Assembly: GCA_028285265.1 (NCBI GenBank)
Contig: JANQPX010000020.1
Span: 186,001 to 250,000 of the forward strand
From: Geminicoccaceae bacterium
Lineage (GTDB): Bacteria > Pseudomonadota > Alphaproteobacteria > Geminicoccales > Geminicoccaceae
Direction: 5' to 3'
Length of the DNA: 64,000 nucleotides
Shown here: positions 8,931-18,262 of the stretch, piece after piece
Layout: the number at the start of each line of letters is the position of its first letter
How positions within the stretch are numbered: the stretch's first letter is position 1
Program-made: the position numbers and the translations under genes
The notes under the pieces: generated by a model
Databases searched by the model: none
What the model saw: only the letters and a program-made list of their open reading frames with translations
What the model was told of the DNA's origin: nothing

Positions 8931-9629
8931 ATGACCATGCCCGTGGCGAGCGGTAGCGGCGTTGATGTGATTGCAACAAAGCTGCGCGGTGCCATCGAAG
9001 ACGGTACGTATGGCCATGGCCAACGTTTGCCGGCAGAGCGGGACCTAGCGGTCTACTTCGGTGCGTCGAGGACGACAGTGCGGGAAGCTCTTCGTCAACT
9101 CGAAACGGATGGCTTGGTGATCAGAAAGGTGGGCAGTGGAACCTTTGTCCATTGGCCGACGATCGGGGTCAATGGGAATATTGCCGACATCACAAGTCCA
9201 CTGGAGTTGATGGAAGTACGCGAGGCGATCGAGCCATATCTAGCGCGCATGGCTGTGGTTCACGCTGCAGCCAAGGACTTGGAGACGTTGGATAAAGCGG
9301 TCGACGAACTCGAAGCAGCGGTCGGAGATCAGGCTGCCTTTTCAGCAGCGGATGAGCGCTTTCATTTGGCGCTCGCAGAAGCGACAGGCAATCCCTTGAT
9401 GACGTGGATCTATAGTCAGATCAATGATGTACGTTGCCATGATCAATGGAATGCCATGAAGCAAAAGGTACTGAGTGACGATGCCATTGCCATCTATAAT
9501 CGACAACACCGAATGCTGGTAAACGCGATACGGCGTCGAGATGCTCAATCCGCTGTTGCGGTTGTTGTTGAGCATCTGCAAAAGGCCAGAAATGATCTAA
9601 TCGGCGTTGGTCGTCTTGCACCACGATAG
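8931..9629 (+). CDS. GntR family transcriptional regulator, FadR subfamily (FCD domain)
   Basis: 232 residues from the ATG at 8931, preceded by TAGGAGGGAG. A longer frame from 8832 would run through the palindrome and is rejected. The N-terminal winged helix shows the GntR signature GQRLPAERDLAVYFGASRT followed by VREALRQLETDGLV. The C-terminal FCD domain has the metal-binding pattern of Asp in ADERFHLAL, His in NRQHRMLV and His in VVEHLQKA. FCD regulators usually respond to carboxylic or amino acids. The divergent position and the intergenic palindrome suggest it controls the amine operon, itself, and perhaps the mgd genes 400 bp downstream. The effector is unknown. Confidence 0.85.
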   Translation: MTMPVASGSGVDVIATKLRGAIEDGTYGHGQRLPAERDLAVYFGASRTTVREALRQLETDGLVIRKVGSGTFVHWPTIGVNGNIADITSPLELMEVREAIEPYLARMAVVHAAAKDLETLDKAVDELEAAVGDQAAFSAADERFHLALAEATGNPLMTWIYSQINDVRCHDQWNAMKQKVLSDDAIAIYNRQHRMLVNAIRRRDAQSAVAVVVEHLQKARNDLIGVGRLAPR

Positions 9630-10036
9630 GCGGCCAGCGAAGGGGGTGGCCTCTGCGTTCGCTTGAGATCGATCTGCTGCAGGTTTGATGATCCAATGGC
9701 CAAGCACCGACCTCCAGCCGATTGCTTCAAGGATTGGTCTGCCAAAGGTTTCGTACCAAACTGGCACCTAAAATGATGGATTAAACCCGGCCAGAGTGCG
9801 ATCCGAAGTTGTGTTCGAACGGGCGCGAATAGCGCGCGCACGCGGCCAGCGGTTTGAACCATGCCCCAAAAGCGGTATGGACAAGCGACCGGGCAAGTTG
9901 CGTGATCTCTACCAAGGCGGAATATGATCGCAATCCGGCAGAAGAGTTGCATTTTAGCGAGTTCCAGCTTACACCAACGGCATATTTTCAAGACTGATCA
10001 CGTCAGTCCAAACAGACAAAAGCAGTCCAGGAGTAG
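9630..10036. other. Intergenic region between gntR and mgdA
   Basis: About 400 bp without a credible gene. Frames on both strands lack ribosome sites and recognisable sequence. It must hold the mgd promoter. CAGGAG just before 10037 is the mgdA ribosome site. No second copy of the 8846-8879 palindrome was seen. Confidence 0.6.
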
Positions 10037-11287
10037 ATGGCGACCATGCCTTTGGCGCTATTGAAATACGCGATGCGTGGGGAGCATCCCGGGGATACGC
10101 ATTTTCCGAGACAGCCCGAGTTGGAAGGTAGCTATGATGTCGTCATTGTCGGAGCTGGTGGGCATGGTCTAGCAGCGGCCTATTATCTCGCTAAGCATCA
10201 CGGCATTACCAAGATCGCAGTGCTCGACAAGGGCTATATTGGCGGCGGCAATACAGCGCGCAATACGACGATCATTCGAGCCAACTATCTGACACCAGAA
10301 GGCGTGGCGTTCTATAAGGAATCGGTCGAGCTTTACCGCGATCTTTCGATCGAGCTCGATATCAACCTGATGTATTCTGAGCGTGGCCATCTGACGCTTG
10401 CTCACACCGATGCCGCCATCCGCACGTCCCGCTGGCGCGCTGAGGTGAATAAGCATCTCGGCGTGGACAGCGATTTGGTCTTTCCAGATGAAATTGCCAA
10501 AATTTGCCCCGAGCTCGATCTTTCGGACGAGGCTCGATACCCCATCCTCGGCGCGCTTTATCATCCGCCGGGTGCTATCGCGCGCCACGATGCCGTTGCA
10601 TGGGGTTATGCACGACGGGCCATGCAACTCGGTGTCCAGATTCATCAACACTGTGAAGTGACTGGACTGTTGGTCGACGGCGGAGCGGTCAAAGGTGTGC
10701 AAGTCGGCGATAGAAAGATCTTTGCAGGCAAGGTGATGCAGGCAACAGCGGGGTCAAGCTCCGTCGTTGCTGGCATGGCTGGCCTTAAACTTCCCATTCG
10801 CACAGTTCCGCTTCAAGCCTGTGTCTCACAGCCACTCAAACCCTTTCTCGATACGATCGTCGTCTCAGGATCACTGCATGTCTACGTCTCACAGAGTGCC
10901 CGAGGCGAGTTGGTGATGGGCGGTTCCACCGATGCGTATCCGCTCTATTCAACCCGTTCTTCCCTGGACTTTAAGGAAGGGTTAATGGGCCATATGTTAG
11001 AGTTGTTCCCGTATCTTGGTGAGATCAAAGTCCTGCGCCAATGGGCTGGCATGGCTGACATGACGCCTGACTTTTCACCTGTCATGGGACTCACCCCGAT
11101 CGAGAACTATTACATCGACGCCGGCTGGGGAACGTGGGGCTTCAAGGCGACGCCCGTATCTGGAAAACGGATGGCCGAATGCATTGCGAGTGGCGAGCAG
11201 CCTAAGCTACTGGCCCCCTTTGCACTTTCGCGGTTTGAAAGTTTTGACCTTGTTGGTGAGAAGGGGGCTGCGTCTGTAGGTCACTAG
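10037..11287 (+). CDS. mgdA: N-methylglutamate dehydrogenase / sarcosine oxidase-like beta subunit (MgdA/SoxB)
   Basis: 416 residues. An FAD-binding Rossmann motif YDVVIVGAGGHGLAAAYYLA lies near residues 33-52, followed by GGGNTARNTTIIRANYLTPEG, a stretch typical of heterotetrameric sarcosine oxidase beta subunits. His184 in GAIARHDAVAWGY corresponds by position to the histidine that carries covalent FMN in that family. The C-terminal WAGMADMTPDFSPVMG closes the flavin domain. The subunit oxidises N-methylglutamate (or sarcosine) and passes formaldehyde to the alpha-subunit folate site. It is the first gene of the mgd set, B-D-A-G in sarcosine oxidase naming. Presence of gmaS and mgsABC favours N-methylglutamate as substrate. 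Confidence 0.88.
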   Translation: MATMPLALLKYAMRGEHPGDTHFPRQPELEGSYDVVIVGAGGHGLAAAYYLAKHHGITKIAVLDKGYIGGGNTARNTTIIRANYLTPEGVAFYKESVELYRDLSIELDINLMYSERGHLTLAHTDAAIRTSRWRAEVNKHLGVDSDLVFPDEIAKICPELDLSDEARYPILGALYHPPGAIARHDAVAWGYARRAMQLGVQIHQHCEVTGLLVDGGAVKGVQVGDRKIFAGKVMQATAGSSSVVAGMAGLKLPIRTVPLQACVSQPLKPFLDTIVVSGSLHVYVSQSARGELVMGGSTDAYPLYSTRSSLDFKEGLMGHMLELFPYLGEIKVLRQWAGMADMTPDFSPVMGLTPIENYYIDAGWGTWGFKATPVSGKRMAECIASGEQPKLLAPFALSRFESFDLVGEKGAASVGH

Positions 11288-11346
11288 ACAGCTGGCCTTT
11301 ACCAAGGATGCAGGATTTGCGGAGCGGGGAGCGAGGAGATGCCAAA

Positions 11347-11643
11347 ATGAAAATCATGACCTGTCCATTAAACGGGCCAAGGAATATTTCTGAGTTTGTG
11401 TGCGGGCGCGAAGTTCGTGAAATGCCAGACCCGCTTAGTTGCAGTGACGAGGCTTGGGCGGCTCACTTGTTCTTAGAGGACAATGCCGCCGGTGACGTTA
11501 TCGAGTGGTGGATGCATGGGCCCACGTCCTATTGGTTTATCGCCAGACGAAATACCGTCACTGAAGAGATCATCCAGACCTATTCGGTCGAGGAGTTTTT
11601 CGGCACGTCGACCAGTATCGATGCCGACAAGGAAGCTGCGTGA
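11347..11643 (+). CDS. mgdB: N-methylglutamate dehydrogenase / sarcosine oxidase-like delta subunit (MgdB/SoxD)
   Basis: 98 residues from the ATG at 11347, which has GAGGAG 8 bases upstream. A start at 11308 gives a non-homologous leader. Sequence MKIMTCPLNGPRNISEF at the N-terminus and TEWW/IEWWMHGPTSYWFIARRNTVTEEI-type core identify the delta subunit. Classical SoxD binds zinc through two N-terminal cysteines and two histidines. Here the first Cys is present (Cys6), the second position is Asn in CPLNG, and only one His is in the WWMHG segment. It probably does not bind zinc in the classical way. This variant fits the N-methylglutamate dehydrogenase type. It starts 59 bp after mgdA. Confidence 0.86.
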   Translation: MKIMTCPLNGPRNISEFVCGREVREMPDPLSCSDEAWAAHLFLEDNAAGDVIEWWMHGPTSYWFIARRNTVTEEIIQTYSVEEFFGTSTSIDADKEAA

Positions 11644-12390
11644 CCGCCTTGTCGTCGGCGCGGGTGATGCTCCCGAGTTTCGCGACCTGGGTGCCTGCTG
11701 GACAGAAAAAAGGTTGAACCGTTCCTAGACAGCCATCGCGCTGCTCTTCTGTCGGCAGGCCTACGCGAATGTCTTGATGTTCATTCTCGTGAGCAATTGA
11801 TCAGGCATCATCGCGCAAAGCCCATGGTACTCCATCCGATTGGACACATGCCGCGTAACATCGGTCCAACTTTCTCCGGCCATTAAGACATCGTCCAGAT
11901 GCTCATGAAAGCCAGAGATATCTTTTGCCAGGCACAGGGTGAAGCAGTCTCACGAACCATGCTTAAGCAACATAATGCAATTGGGTTATCAAATGATTTC
12001 TAAAGCAGTGCAGGTCATGATGCGAAAACCACGCATTGCCGGCGTGGGAGTAGCAAGGCATCGGCGATGGCCGCCAGAAGCCGCAATTGATCAGGTGCAT
12101 GTTCAGCATTCCTCTCGCGATGGGTTCAGCCCCAGCGAAATCTCGTGCCAAACACCAAAGTCCTCGGATAGCACTGCTATCGTCGAGTCGACCATCGTTT
12201 CCGTCAGGCATGACAAACGACGCGATCGCCTTTCGAGATCGCCATCGTTCGAAAGCCTTGACCGACACAATCATTGGAGACCGTCGCTTGGACCAAGGCA
12301 TCTTTTCAAGACCTTTGTCCCCAAACCAAGGACGTACAGTGACGCACATTCATTCGCCAATTTCATTGCAAAAGACTTGGACGTCACGCC
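11644..12390. other. 747-bp spacer interrupting the mgd gene run
   Basis: In most sarcosine oxidase-type operons the alpha gene follows the delta gene at once; here 747 bp intervene. A 128-codon minus frame (11963-12349) and plus frames are present, but none has a ribosome site or recognisable product. A minus-strand stretch ending near 11763 reads like a protein C-terminus (motif MEYHGLCAMMPDQLLTRMN) but is broken upstream by an in-frame stop. The spacer may be a decayed gene. No terminal inverted repeats or transposase motifs were found. Confidence 0.5.
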
Positions 12391-15381
12391 ATGACACTGA
12401 CGGAAAAGCTAAGAGCTGATCAACGAGAACTTCGACACGTCGACGTGCAACCTCATGGCCATCGTTTGGGCCAAGGGTTTGGCCTCCTGATTAACCGGGC
12501 AAAGCCAGTTCGTTTTTCCTTTGAGGGCCGCGCCTATACAGGATTTGAGGGGGACGTCATCGCCTCGGCTTTGGCTGCATCTAACCAGTGGATCCTATCG
12601 AGATCGTTCAAATATCACCGCCGACGGGGCGTCCTGACAATGGCAGGACAGGACGCGAATACACTTGTGCAACTTCCGGACGAGCCAAACGTTTTGGCCG
12701 ACCGTCACCCCATTTCGGCAGGAATGGAGATCCTTGGCCAAAACTATAAGGGCTCGCTCGAAAAGGACGATTATTCCATCCTCGACCGATTCGGCCGCTT
12801 TCTGCCGGTCGGATTCTACTATCGCTCATTCTATAAGCCAAAGGGCGCATGGAAGCACTGGGAGCCTCGAATCCGTGCCATGACCGGCCTTGGGGAGATC
12901 AATAGAGAGGCCAAGCCTCAATACTACGACAAGGCCTATGGGTTCCACGACGTCGTTGTTGTCGGCGGTGGACCCGCTGGCTTGAGCGCTGCCATCGAAG
13001 CCGGCAAGGCTGGGCTAGACGTCCTGCTTCTTGACGAGTGGCCAATCCTTGGAGGCTCGCTTTGCTATGCCCGTTTTGGCCGAAGTGGCAGAAGGCCAAA
13101 ACGATTGCGCACCAAGTTGCTGGCTGAGATTGAGGCCCTTCCCAACATTGCGGTCATGACATCCGCTACCTGCACAGGAACGTTCACCGACAATTGGCTG
13201 CCGGTCGTTAGGGGCAATCGGCTTTTGAAGATCAGGGCACGTCAGGTCATCTTGGCGACCGGGTCATTCGAGCAGTCTATGGTCTTTAGGAACAATGATC
13301 TCCCGGGCGTAATGTTGTCGTCTGCTGCCCAACGACTAATGCGGCTTTATGCGGTAGCACCGGGGAAGCGAGGCGTGATCGCCACTGTTAACGAGCATGG
13401 CTATGAACTGGCACTTGATTGTTTAGAAGCAGGCATCGAGCTTGCCGCAGTCGTCGATCTTCGCCCCAATCCGCCGGTCAACGCGCTATCCGACGCCATG
13501 ATCGAGAAGGGCGTCCGGGTCGAGCGAGGTAAGACGATATTTGAAGCTATCGGCAAAGAACATGTAAAGGCAGTTCGTCTTGCGCGCATTGAAGGCCCGG
13601 GCAAAGTATCGAATGCTGGGGCCAAGCTCGCTTGCGATTTCGTTTGCACTGCAGCTGGGTACAGCCCCGCCGGCAATCTCGTCTGGAATGCTGGCGGTGC
13701 GTTTGCATATGACGATGATAGCAGCATGCATCAGATTTCAATGTTGCCAAAGGATGTAGCAGCCGTCGGCTCGCTCAATGGCTATTATGAGCTTGATCAC
13801 GTGCTCGACGATGGGCAACACAAGGGATGGCAGGCTACCGAGACCTTGGGAAAGGCAAAGAGCAAAGGCCCAGAAGCCGCCATCGGTGTGGAAACGTTGC
13901 GGGTCACCCATCCTTTTCCGATGTTCCCTCATCCCAAAGGTCGGGAATTTGTAGACTTCGACGAAGATCTACAAATCAAGGACATCGAAAAAACTGTCCA
14001 AGATGGTTATGACAACATCCAACTCGTTAAACGGTATTCAACGCTTGGTATGGGGCCTAGCCAGGGACGGCACTCGACGATGGCCGGTATTCGCCTGGTT
14101 GCCAAGGCCACCGGCAAAACACCGGATGAGGTGGGCACAACGACGTCCCGGCCGCCTTTTGCACCGGAGAAATTTGCGCACTTGGCTGGACGCGCGTTCG
14201 AACCGGTTCGTCTTACTGCGATGCATCACCGCCATGTCGAAGCCGGCGCTCAGATGATGACGGCAGGGCTTTGGCTGCGCCCAGCCTATTATGGATCGAA
14301 GGCTCAATCGAGGCAGCTCATCGCAAACGAAGTAGAGAATTGCCGGGGCAATGTCGGGCTTATCGACGTGTCGACCCTCGGTGGACTGGATATTCGGGGT
14401 CCTGATGCAGCCGAACTCATGAACCGCATGTATACTTGGAATTACACGAAGCAAGAAGTAGGCCGGGCACGCTATCTCCTGATGTGCGATGAATCCGGCG
14501 TGATCGTTGACGATGGCGTCGCCTGCCGTTTTCACCAACAGCATTACTACGTCACAGCAACCACCTCAGGGGTTGATGCTGTCTATCGGGAGATGCTCTG
14601 GTGGAATGCGCAATGGCGGCTCGATGTCGATGTTGCACAGGTCACCTCGGCTTATGCTGGCGTGAATATCGCTGGTCCCAAGAGCAGAGACGTTGTCCAA
14701 GGGTTGGAGAGCGATATAGACTTCTCAACAGAGCACTTTCCCTACATGGCGGTGCGCGAAGGGCAGATTGCCGGCATTCCTGTTCGTGTCCTTCGTGTCG
14801 GGTTCATTGGTGAGCTTGGTTATGAAATCCATTGTCCATCATCGATGGGGGAGGCACTTTGGGACCTCCTGATGACGGCCGGCGAACCGTATGCAATCAG
14901 ACCATTTGGCGTCGAAGCACAGCGAGTGATGCGTCTCGAGAAGGGGCATATTATCATCGGTCAAGATACCGACGGATTGACGCATCCACATGAAGCCGAC
15001 ATGGGCTGGGCACTTGCAAAAGAGAAGCCTTTCTATGTCGGCAAACGATCGGTCCAGATCCAACACGAAAACGGCGAAGCAAGAAAGCTCGTCGGCTTCA
15101 CCCTGGTGAATGACCGCGATCCCTGCCCTGAAGAGTGTCACCTCGTGATTCGAGATGGCGAGATTGCCGGGCGTGTCACGTCTGTTGTCAGATCGCCGAC
15201 GCTCAAGAAAGTCGTCGGACTGGCCTATGTCCCAGCAGATCAGGCCGGCATCGGTGAGCGATTTAAGATCAAGGTTGAGGGAGCGCGCTTGATCGATGCT
15301 CAGGTGGTACGGCGTCCCTTTTACGATCCTGAAAACCAGCGGCAAGGGGCAGCACCCCCTTTCGAAGGGAAGGGGTCATGA
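12391..15381 (+). CDS. mgdC: N-methylglutamate dehydrogenase / sarcosine oxidase-like alpha subunit (MgdC/SoxA)
   Basis: 996 residues in the full SoxA layout. An N-terminal ferredoxin-like fold without cysteines (about 38-135, with SRSFKYHRRRGVL) is followed by a dinucleotide-binding domain VVVVGGGPAGLSAAIEAGKAG-type near 187-205. A second nucleotide region VILATGSFEQSMVF follows, then a C-terminal GcvT-like tetrahydrofolate domain from about residue 615 to the end (AGIPVRVLRVGFIGELGYEIH, KGHIIIGQDTDG). This subunit binds NAD+ and turns the released formaldehyde into methylene-tetrahydrofolate. The ribosome site before 12391 is weak. The stop overlaps mgdD by 4 bp (ATGA). The 747-bp gap upstream is atypical. 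Confidence 0.88.
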   Translation: MTLTEKLRADQRELRHVDVQPHGHRLGQGFGLLINRAKPVRFSFEGRAYTGFEGDVIASALAASNQWILSRSFKYHRRRGVLTMAGQDANTLVQLPDEPNVLADRHPISAGMEILGQNYKGSLEKDDYSILDRFGRFLPVGFYYRSFYKPKGAWKHWEPRIRAMTGLGEINREAKPQYYDKAYGFHDVVVVGGGPAGLSAAIEAGKAGLDVLLLDEWPILGGSLCYARFGRSGRRPKRLRTKLLAEIEALPNIAVMTSATCTGTFTDNWLPVVRGNRLLKIRARQVILATGSFEQSMVFRNNDLPGVMLSSAAQRLMRLYAVAPGKRGVIATVNEHGYELALDCLEAGIELAAVVDLRPNPPVNALSDAMIEKGVRVERGKTIFEAIGKEHVKAVRLARIEGPGKVSNAGAKLACDFVCTAAGYSPAGNLVWNAGGAFAYDDDSSMHQISMLPKDVAAVGSLNGYYELDHVLDDGQHKGWQATETLGKAKSKGPEAAIGVETLRVTHPFPMFPHPKGREFVDFDEDLQIKDIEKTVQDGYDNIQLVKRYSTLGMGPSQGRHSTMAGIRLVAKATGKTPDEVGTTTSRPPFAPEKFAHLAGRAFEPVRLTAMHHRHVEAGAQMMTAGLWLRPAYYGSKAQSRQLIANEVENCRGNVGLIDVSTLGGLDIRGPDAAELMNRMYTWNYTKQEVGRARYLLMCDESGVIVDDGVACRFHQQHYYVTATTSGVDAVYREMLWWNAQWRLDVDVAQVTSAYAGVNIAGPKSRDVVQGLESDIDFSTEHFPYMAVREGQIAGIPVRVLRVGFIGELGYEIHCPSSMGEALWDLLMTAGEPYAIRPFGVEAQRVMRLEKGHIIIGQDTDGLTHPHEADMGWALAKEKPFYVGKRSVQIQHENGEARKLVGFTLVNDRDPCPEECHLVIRDGEIAGRVTSVVRSPTLKKVVGLAYVPADQAGIGERFKIKVEGARLIDAQVVRRPFYDPENQRQGAAPPFEGKGS

Positions 15382-16100
15382 GCGAGTCTGACGGCTTGAC
15401 CGGTCTCCCTTTACCAGCTGATTTCTCGCGCAGGAGTCCGATCTATCCAAGATTGCGTGCCGAGGAGGCGGTTTTTGGCGTCGTCGCCGGCGCTGCTGTT
15501 CCGGTTCGCTATCGTGACGGCGGTGAAGTCGCAGCCGCAAGAACGCTTGGTATCGCTGACCTTTCCCCGTTGCCACGTCTTGGTTTCAAGGGAAAAGACG
15601 TTCTTTCGCAACTCAATACGAAAGGCATGAGTCTTGAATTTCGGCCCAATACGGCGTCCAAACAAAGCGATGGTACGCTGGCTGCGATCCTTGCCTTGAC
15701 CGAAGTGCTCCTGCTCTCGCCACTCGATGGTCAAGCTGACGGGCTGCAGGTCCTTGGCGATGACTGGTCAATCGATCGGGCTGATGGTGCTTATCTCTTG
15801 CCGAGGCAGGACAGCCACTTTTGGTTTGTGATCACTGGCCAAGAAGCAGCACCGATGTTCGCAAAGCTTTCCGGTGTCGATCTTCGCACCAAGACCTTCA
15901 AAAATCACAACATTGCGCAAACACCGGTCGCGAAAAGCAACGCTATCATCATCCGAGACGATCAGGGCGATGTCCCGGCCTACCACCTCCTCGGCGACAG
16001 TGCATCAGCAGGATACATGTGGGACTGCCTGCTTGATGCCATGGCGGAATGGAGGGGCAGGCCGGTCGGTCTGAATGCCCTTCAAGCACTCACATCGTAA
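15378..16100 (+). CDS. mgdD: N-methylglutamate dehydrogenase / sarcosine oxidase-like gamma subunit (MgdD/SoxG)
   Basis: 240 residues, starting inside the mgdC stop (ATGA overlap), so translation is coupled. SoxG proteins are distant GcvT relatives without catalysis that complete the heterotetramer. Recognisable elements are the central LTEVLLLSPLDGQADGL and the C-terminal GYMWDCLLDAMAEW. Identification rests partly on position as the fourth gene of the set, since the family diverges fast. About 30 residues at the N-terminus are variable. Confidence 0.82.
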   Translation: MSESDGLTGLPLPADFSRRSPIYPRLRAEEAVFGVVAGAAVPVRYRDGGEVAAARTLGIADLSPLPRLGFKGKDVLSQLNTKGMSLEFRPNTASKQSDGTLAAILALTEVLLLSPLDGQADGLQVLGDDWSIDRADGAYLLPRQDSHFWFVITGQEAAPMFAKLSGVDLRTKTFKNHNIAQTPVAKSNAIIIRDDQGDVPAYHLLGDSASAGYMWDCLLDAMAEWRGRPVGLNALQALTS

Positions 16101-16115
16101 TCGCAATTTGAGGGA

Positions 16116-16448
16116 TCAGCCGTCGGGATCCTGCCAAACAACTTGGCCATAGGCTGCGTAGATCTTGCAGGACGCGCCCTGGGCAGCTTCCTCACAAGCG
16201 TGAATGATGTTGTTCTTAGAACCACGAGAACAACGCCCTTCGGGACAGTAATTGTAGCGGCCATAACGTCCATCGGTCGAAACTGCGAAATGACCAGGGG
16301 CGCGTTCCTTCTTGTATTGCTCCAAGCCAGCTTGAACCGCAGGGCTCAACGTAATCTTACCCTTGCCCACCGTCGGGTCAGGCGGGAGGCAACCGCTTAA
16401 CGTAATGGCGAACACGACTGTCAAAATCACTGTTCTGAGGTTCATCAA
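16116..16448 (-). CDS. Small secreted lipoprotein, function unknown
   Basis: 110 residues. A signal peptide with the lipobox LSGC (Cys19) predicts a lipid-anchored protein after cleavage. The mature part holds four cysteines, in NYCPEGRCSRG and HACEEAAQGASCKIYA, which could form two disulfides, and ends with a YGQVVW segment. It resembles short periplasmic proteins of unknown role in proteobacteria. It lies convergent to mgdD, 15 bp from its end, and divergent from the importer operon, so it is probably regulated separately. Confidence 0.75.
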   Translation of the reverse strand: MMNLRTVILTVVFAITLSGCLPPDPTVGKGKITLSPAVQAGLEQYKKERAPGHFAVSTDGRYGRYNYCPEGRCSRGSKNNIIHACEEAAQGASCKIYAAYGQVVWQDPDG

Positions 16449-16778
16449 AGTCTCCGAATGAGGTTTTTCTATCTTGGATATATTGACGAGAGGCGTGATA
16501 TTGCCGATGGATCAGCGCTATATCAATCGGTGGCGGAAGTGTTGACGCAGAACGACATGCTCCGATGTGATCCTGCTCACAGGTCGTTTGGTGATGTGGG
16601 GTAAGGTCTTAACAAGCAATCGGGGTAAATTTGGCAACAGTGGCTTGATCTTATCAGCAATCCGAACAATGCTTTAGCCGCTATTATGCCCAAGCTCGGA
16701 TATAACGGGCCAGCATGTAGGAGTATCTGCGACTTTGTCCTCTTTGATCCGTCGGCGCTCTCTTGGCAGATCAAGCCC
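16449..16778. other. Divergent intergenic region, lipoprotein / ABC importer
   Basis: 330 bp with no credible gene. The frame upstream of the importer ATPase start at 16779 adds residues not conserved in the family. It presumably holds two divergent promoters. I could not assign -35/-10 boxes with confidence. Confidence 0.55.
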
Positions 16779-17552
16779 ATGTTGAAAGTGGAGAAGCTCG
16801 AACGCCGCTTTGGTGGCTTGGTGGCAGTTCAGGACTGCACGTTCGAGATTCAGGCTGGCAGGATTACAGGGCTGATTGGCCCCAATGGCGCTGGCAAGAC
16901 GACCTGCTTCAATATGATCGCCGGTGCACTGCCTCCTACAGCCGGGAGGATCTATCTGGACGGCCACGATATCACGGGGCTTCCAACCCATAAGATGTTC
17001 CACCGAGGCATTGTTAGAACTTTCCAGATCCCCCACGAATTTGGCAAGCTGACGGTCCTCGAAAATCTGATGGTTGTCCCGGCAGACCAGCCTGGCGAGA
17101 ATCTTTTCCTGCTTTGGACAAGGCCAGGGGCCGTACGTGAGAAGGAAAGAGCTGTCCGAGAACGTGCCGAAGATGTGCTGAATTTCCTGAACCTCACCCG
17201 AGTTCGTGACGAACTTGCAGAAAATCTCTCAGGTGGACAGAAGAAACTTCTAGAACTTGGTCGCACCATGATGACGGAGCCACGGCTCGTCCTTTTGGAT
17301 GAACCAGGCGCAGGGGTGAACCCCACGCTGTTGGGGGAGATTCGCGACATGATCCGTAGGTTGAATGAAGACCGCGGCTACACGGTTTGCATCATTGAGC
17401 ATGACATGGATTTGATCGCCAGCCTTTGCGACCCTGTGATTGTCCTTGCTGAAGGCACCGTGCTGACACAAGGCAAGATGGACGACGTCCGACAGGATCC
17501 GCGGGTTCTCGACGCCTATCTTGGTGGTGGCGAAGATGAGGACGCAGCATGA
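16779..17552 (+). CDS. Branched-chain-type ABC transporter ATPase (LivG-like)
   Basis: 257 residues from the ATG at 16779; the 31 codons before it look non-coding. Walker A is GPNGAGKTT, the signature is LSGGQKKLLELGR, and Walker B is RLVLLDEPGAGVNP, followed by the switch His in IIEHDMDLI. The LivG type is recognised by the long insertion between Walker A and the signature. It is first of a five-gene run (two ATPases, two permeases, one binding protein) overlapping the next gene by 4 bp. Import of the methylated amine or amino acid used by the flanking genes is likely from context, but LivG sequence does not reveal substrate. Confidence 0.88.
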   Translation: MLKVEKLERRFGGLVAVQDCTFEIQAGRITGLIGPNGAGKTTCFNMIAGALPPTAGRIYLDGHDITGLPTHKMFHRGIVRTFQIPHEFGKLTVLENLMVVPADQPGENLFLLWTRPGAVREKERAVRERAEDVLNFLNLTRVRDELAENLSGGQKKLLELGRTMMTEPRLVLLDEPGAGVNPTLLGEIRDMIRRLNEDRGYTVCIIEHDMDLIASLCDPVIVLAEGTVLTQGKMDDVRQDPRVLDAYLGGGEDEDAA

Positions 17553-18262
17553 CGGCTGTACTTGAGCTCGATGATGTTGTCGGCGGCTATGGCGAGACGC
17601 AAATTCTGCATGGTGTGTCCCTCAGAGTTGAACCTGGTGAGATCGTTGCGATTATTGGACCAAACGGCGCAGGCAAATCGACTGCAATGAAGGCAGTCTT
17701 TGGATTGTTGCGTCTCTCATCAGGAAAGGTTCGGCTATCCGGCGAAGATATCACCAACACACCGCCCGATCAGGTCGTTAAGAAAGGCGTATGTTACGTT
17801 CCACAAACTGCCAACATCTTTCCAACATTGACCGTCCAAGAGAACCTGGAGATGGGTGCCTATGTGCGGAACGATGACATCCTTCCGACGCTGAATGAGA
17901 TCTATGGGATGTTCCCAGATCTAGTCGCGAAAAAGCACCAGCAAGCAGGGACTCTTTCTGGTGGCCAGCGACAGATGGTGGCAATGGGGAAAGCGCTCAT
18001 GCTGGAGCCTAAGATTCTTCTGGTCGATGAGCCGACAGCAGGTCTCTCACCCAAAATCCGTGGTGAAATCTTCAAAATCGTAAAGTCCATCAATGCGGCG
18101 GGCACACCTATTTTGATGGTTGAACAAAACGCCAAGCAGGCGCTCGCGATTGCCGCCCGCGGCTACATCCTCGTCGATGGGCGGAATCGGCTCGAAGACA
18201 GCGGCTCAAACCTTCTCGCCAATAAGGAAGTCGGAAAAATGTTCTTGGGTGGCGGGGCGTGA
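17549..18262 (+). CDS. Branched-chain-type ABC transporter ATPase (LivF-like)
   Basis: 237 residues. Walker A GPNGAGKST, signature LSGGQRQMVAMGKAL and Walker B KILLVDEPTAGLSP are intact, as is the H-loop region where Gln-Asn (VEQNAKQAL) replaces His, usual in LivF. The gene overlaps livG-like (ATGA) and the permease gene (GTGA) by 4 bp each, indicating tight translational coupling. It pairs with the LivG-like subunit to power the importer. Confidence 0.9.
   Translation: MTAVLELDDVVGGYGETQILHGVSLRVEPGEIVAIIGPNGAGKSTAMKAVFGLLRLSSGKVRLSGEDITNTPPDQVVKKGVCYVPQTANIFPTLTVQENLEMGAYVRNDDILPTLNEIYGMFPDLVAKKHQQAGTLSGGQRQMVAMGKALMLEPKILLVDEPTAGLSPKIRGEIFKIVKSINAAGTPILMVEQNAKQALAIAARGYILVDGRNRLEDSGSNLLANKEVGKMFLGGGA

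Noticed and set aside
11963..12349. 128-codon minus frame as a possible transposase or regulator
   Set aside because: No motif, no ribosome site and no terminal repeats; left as part of the unassigned spacer.
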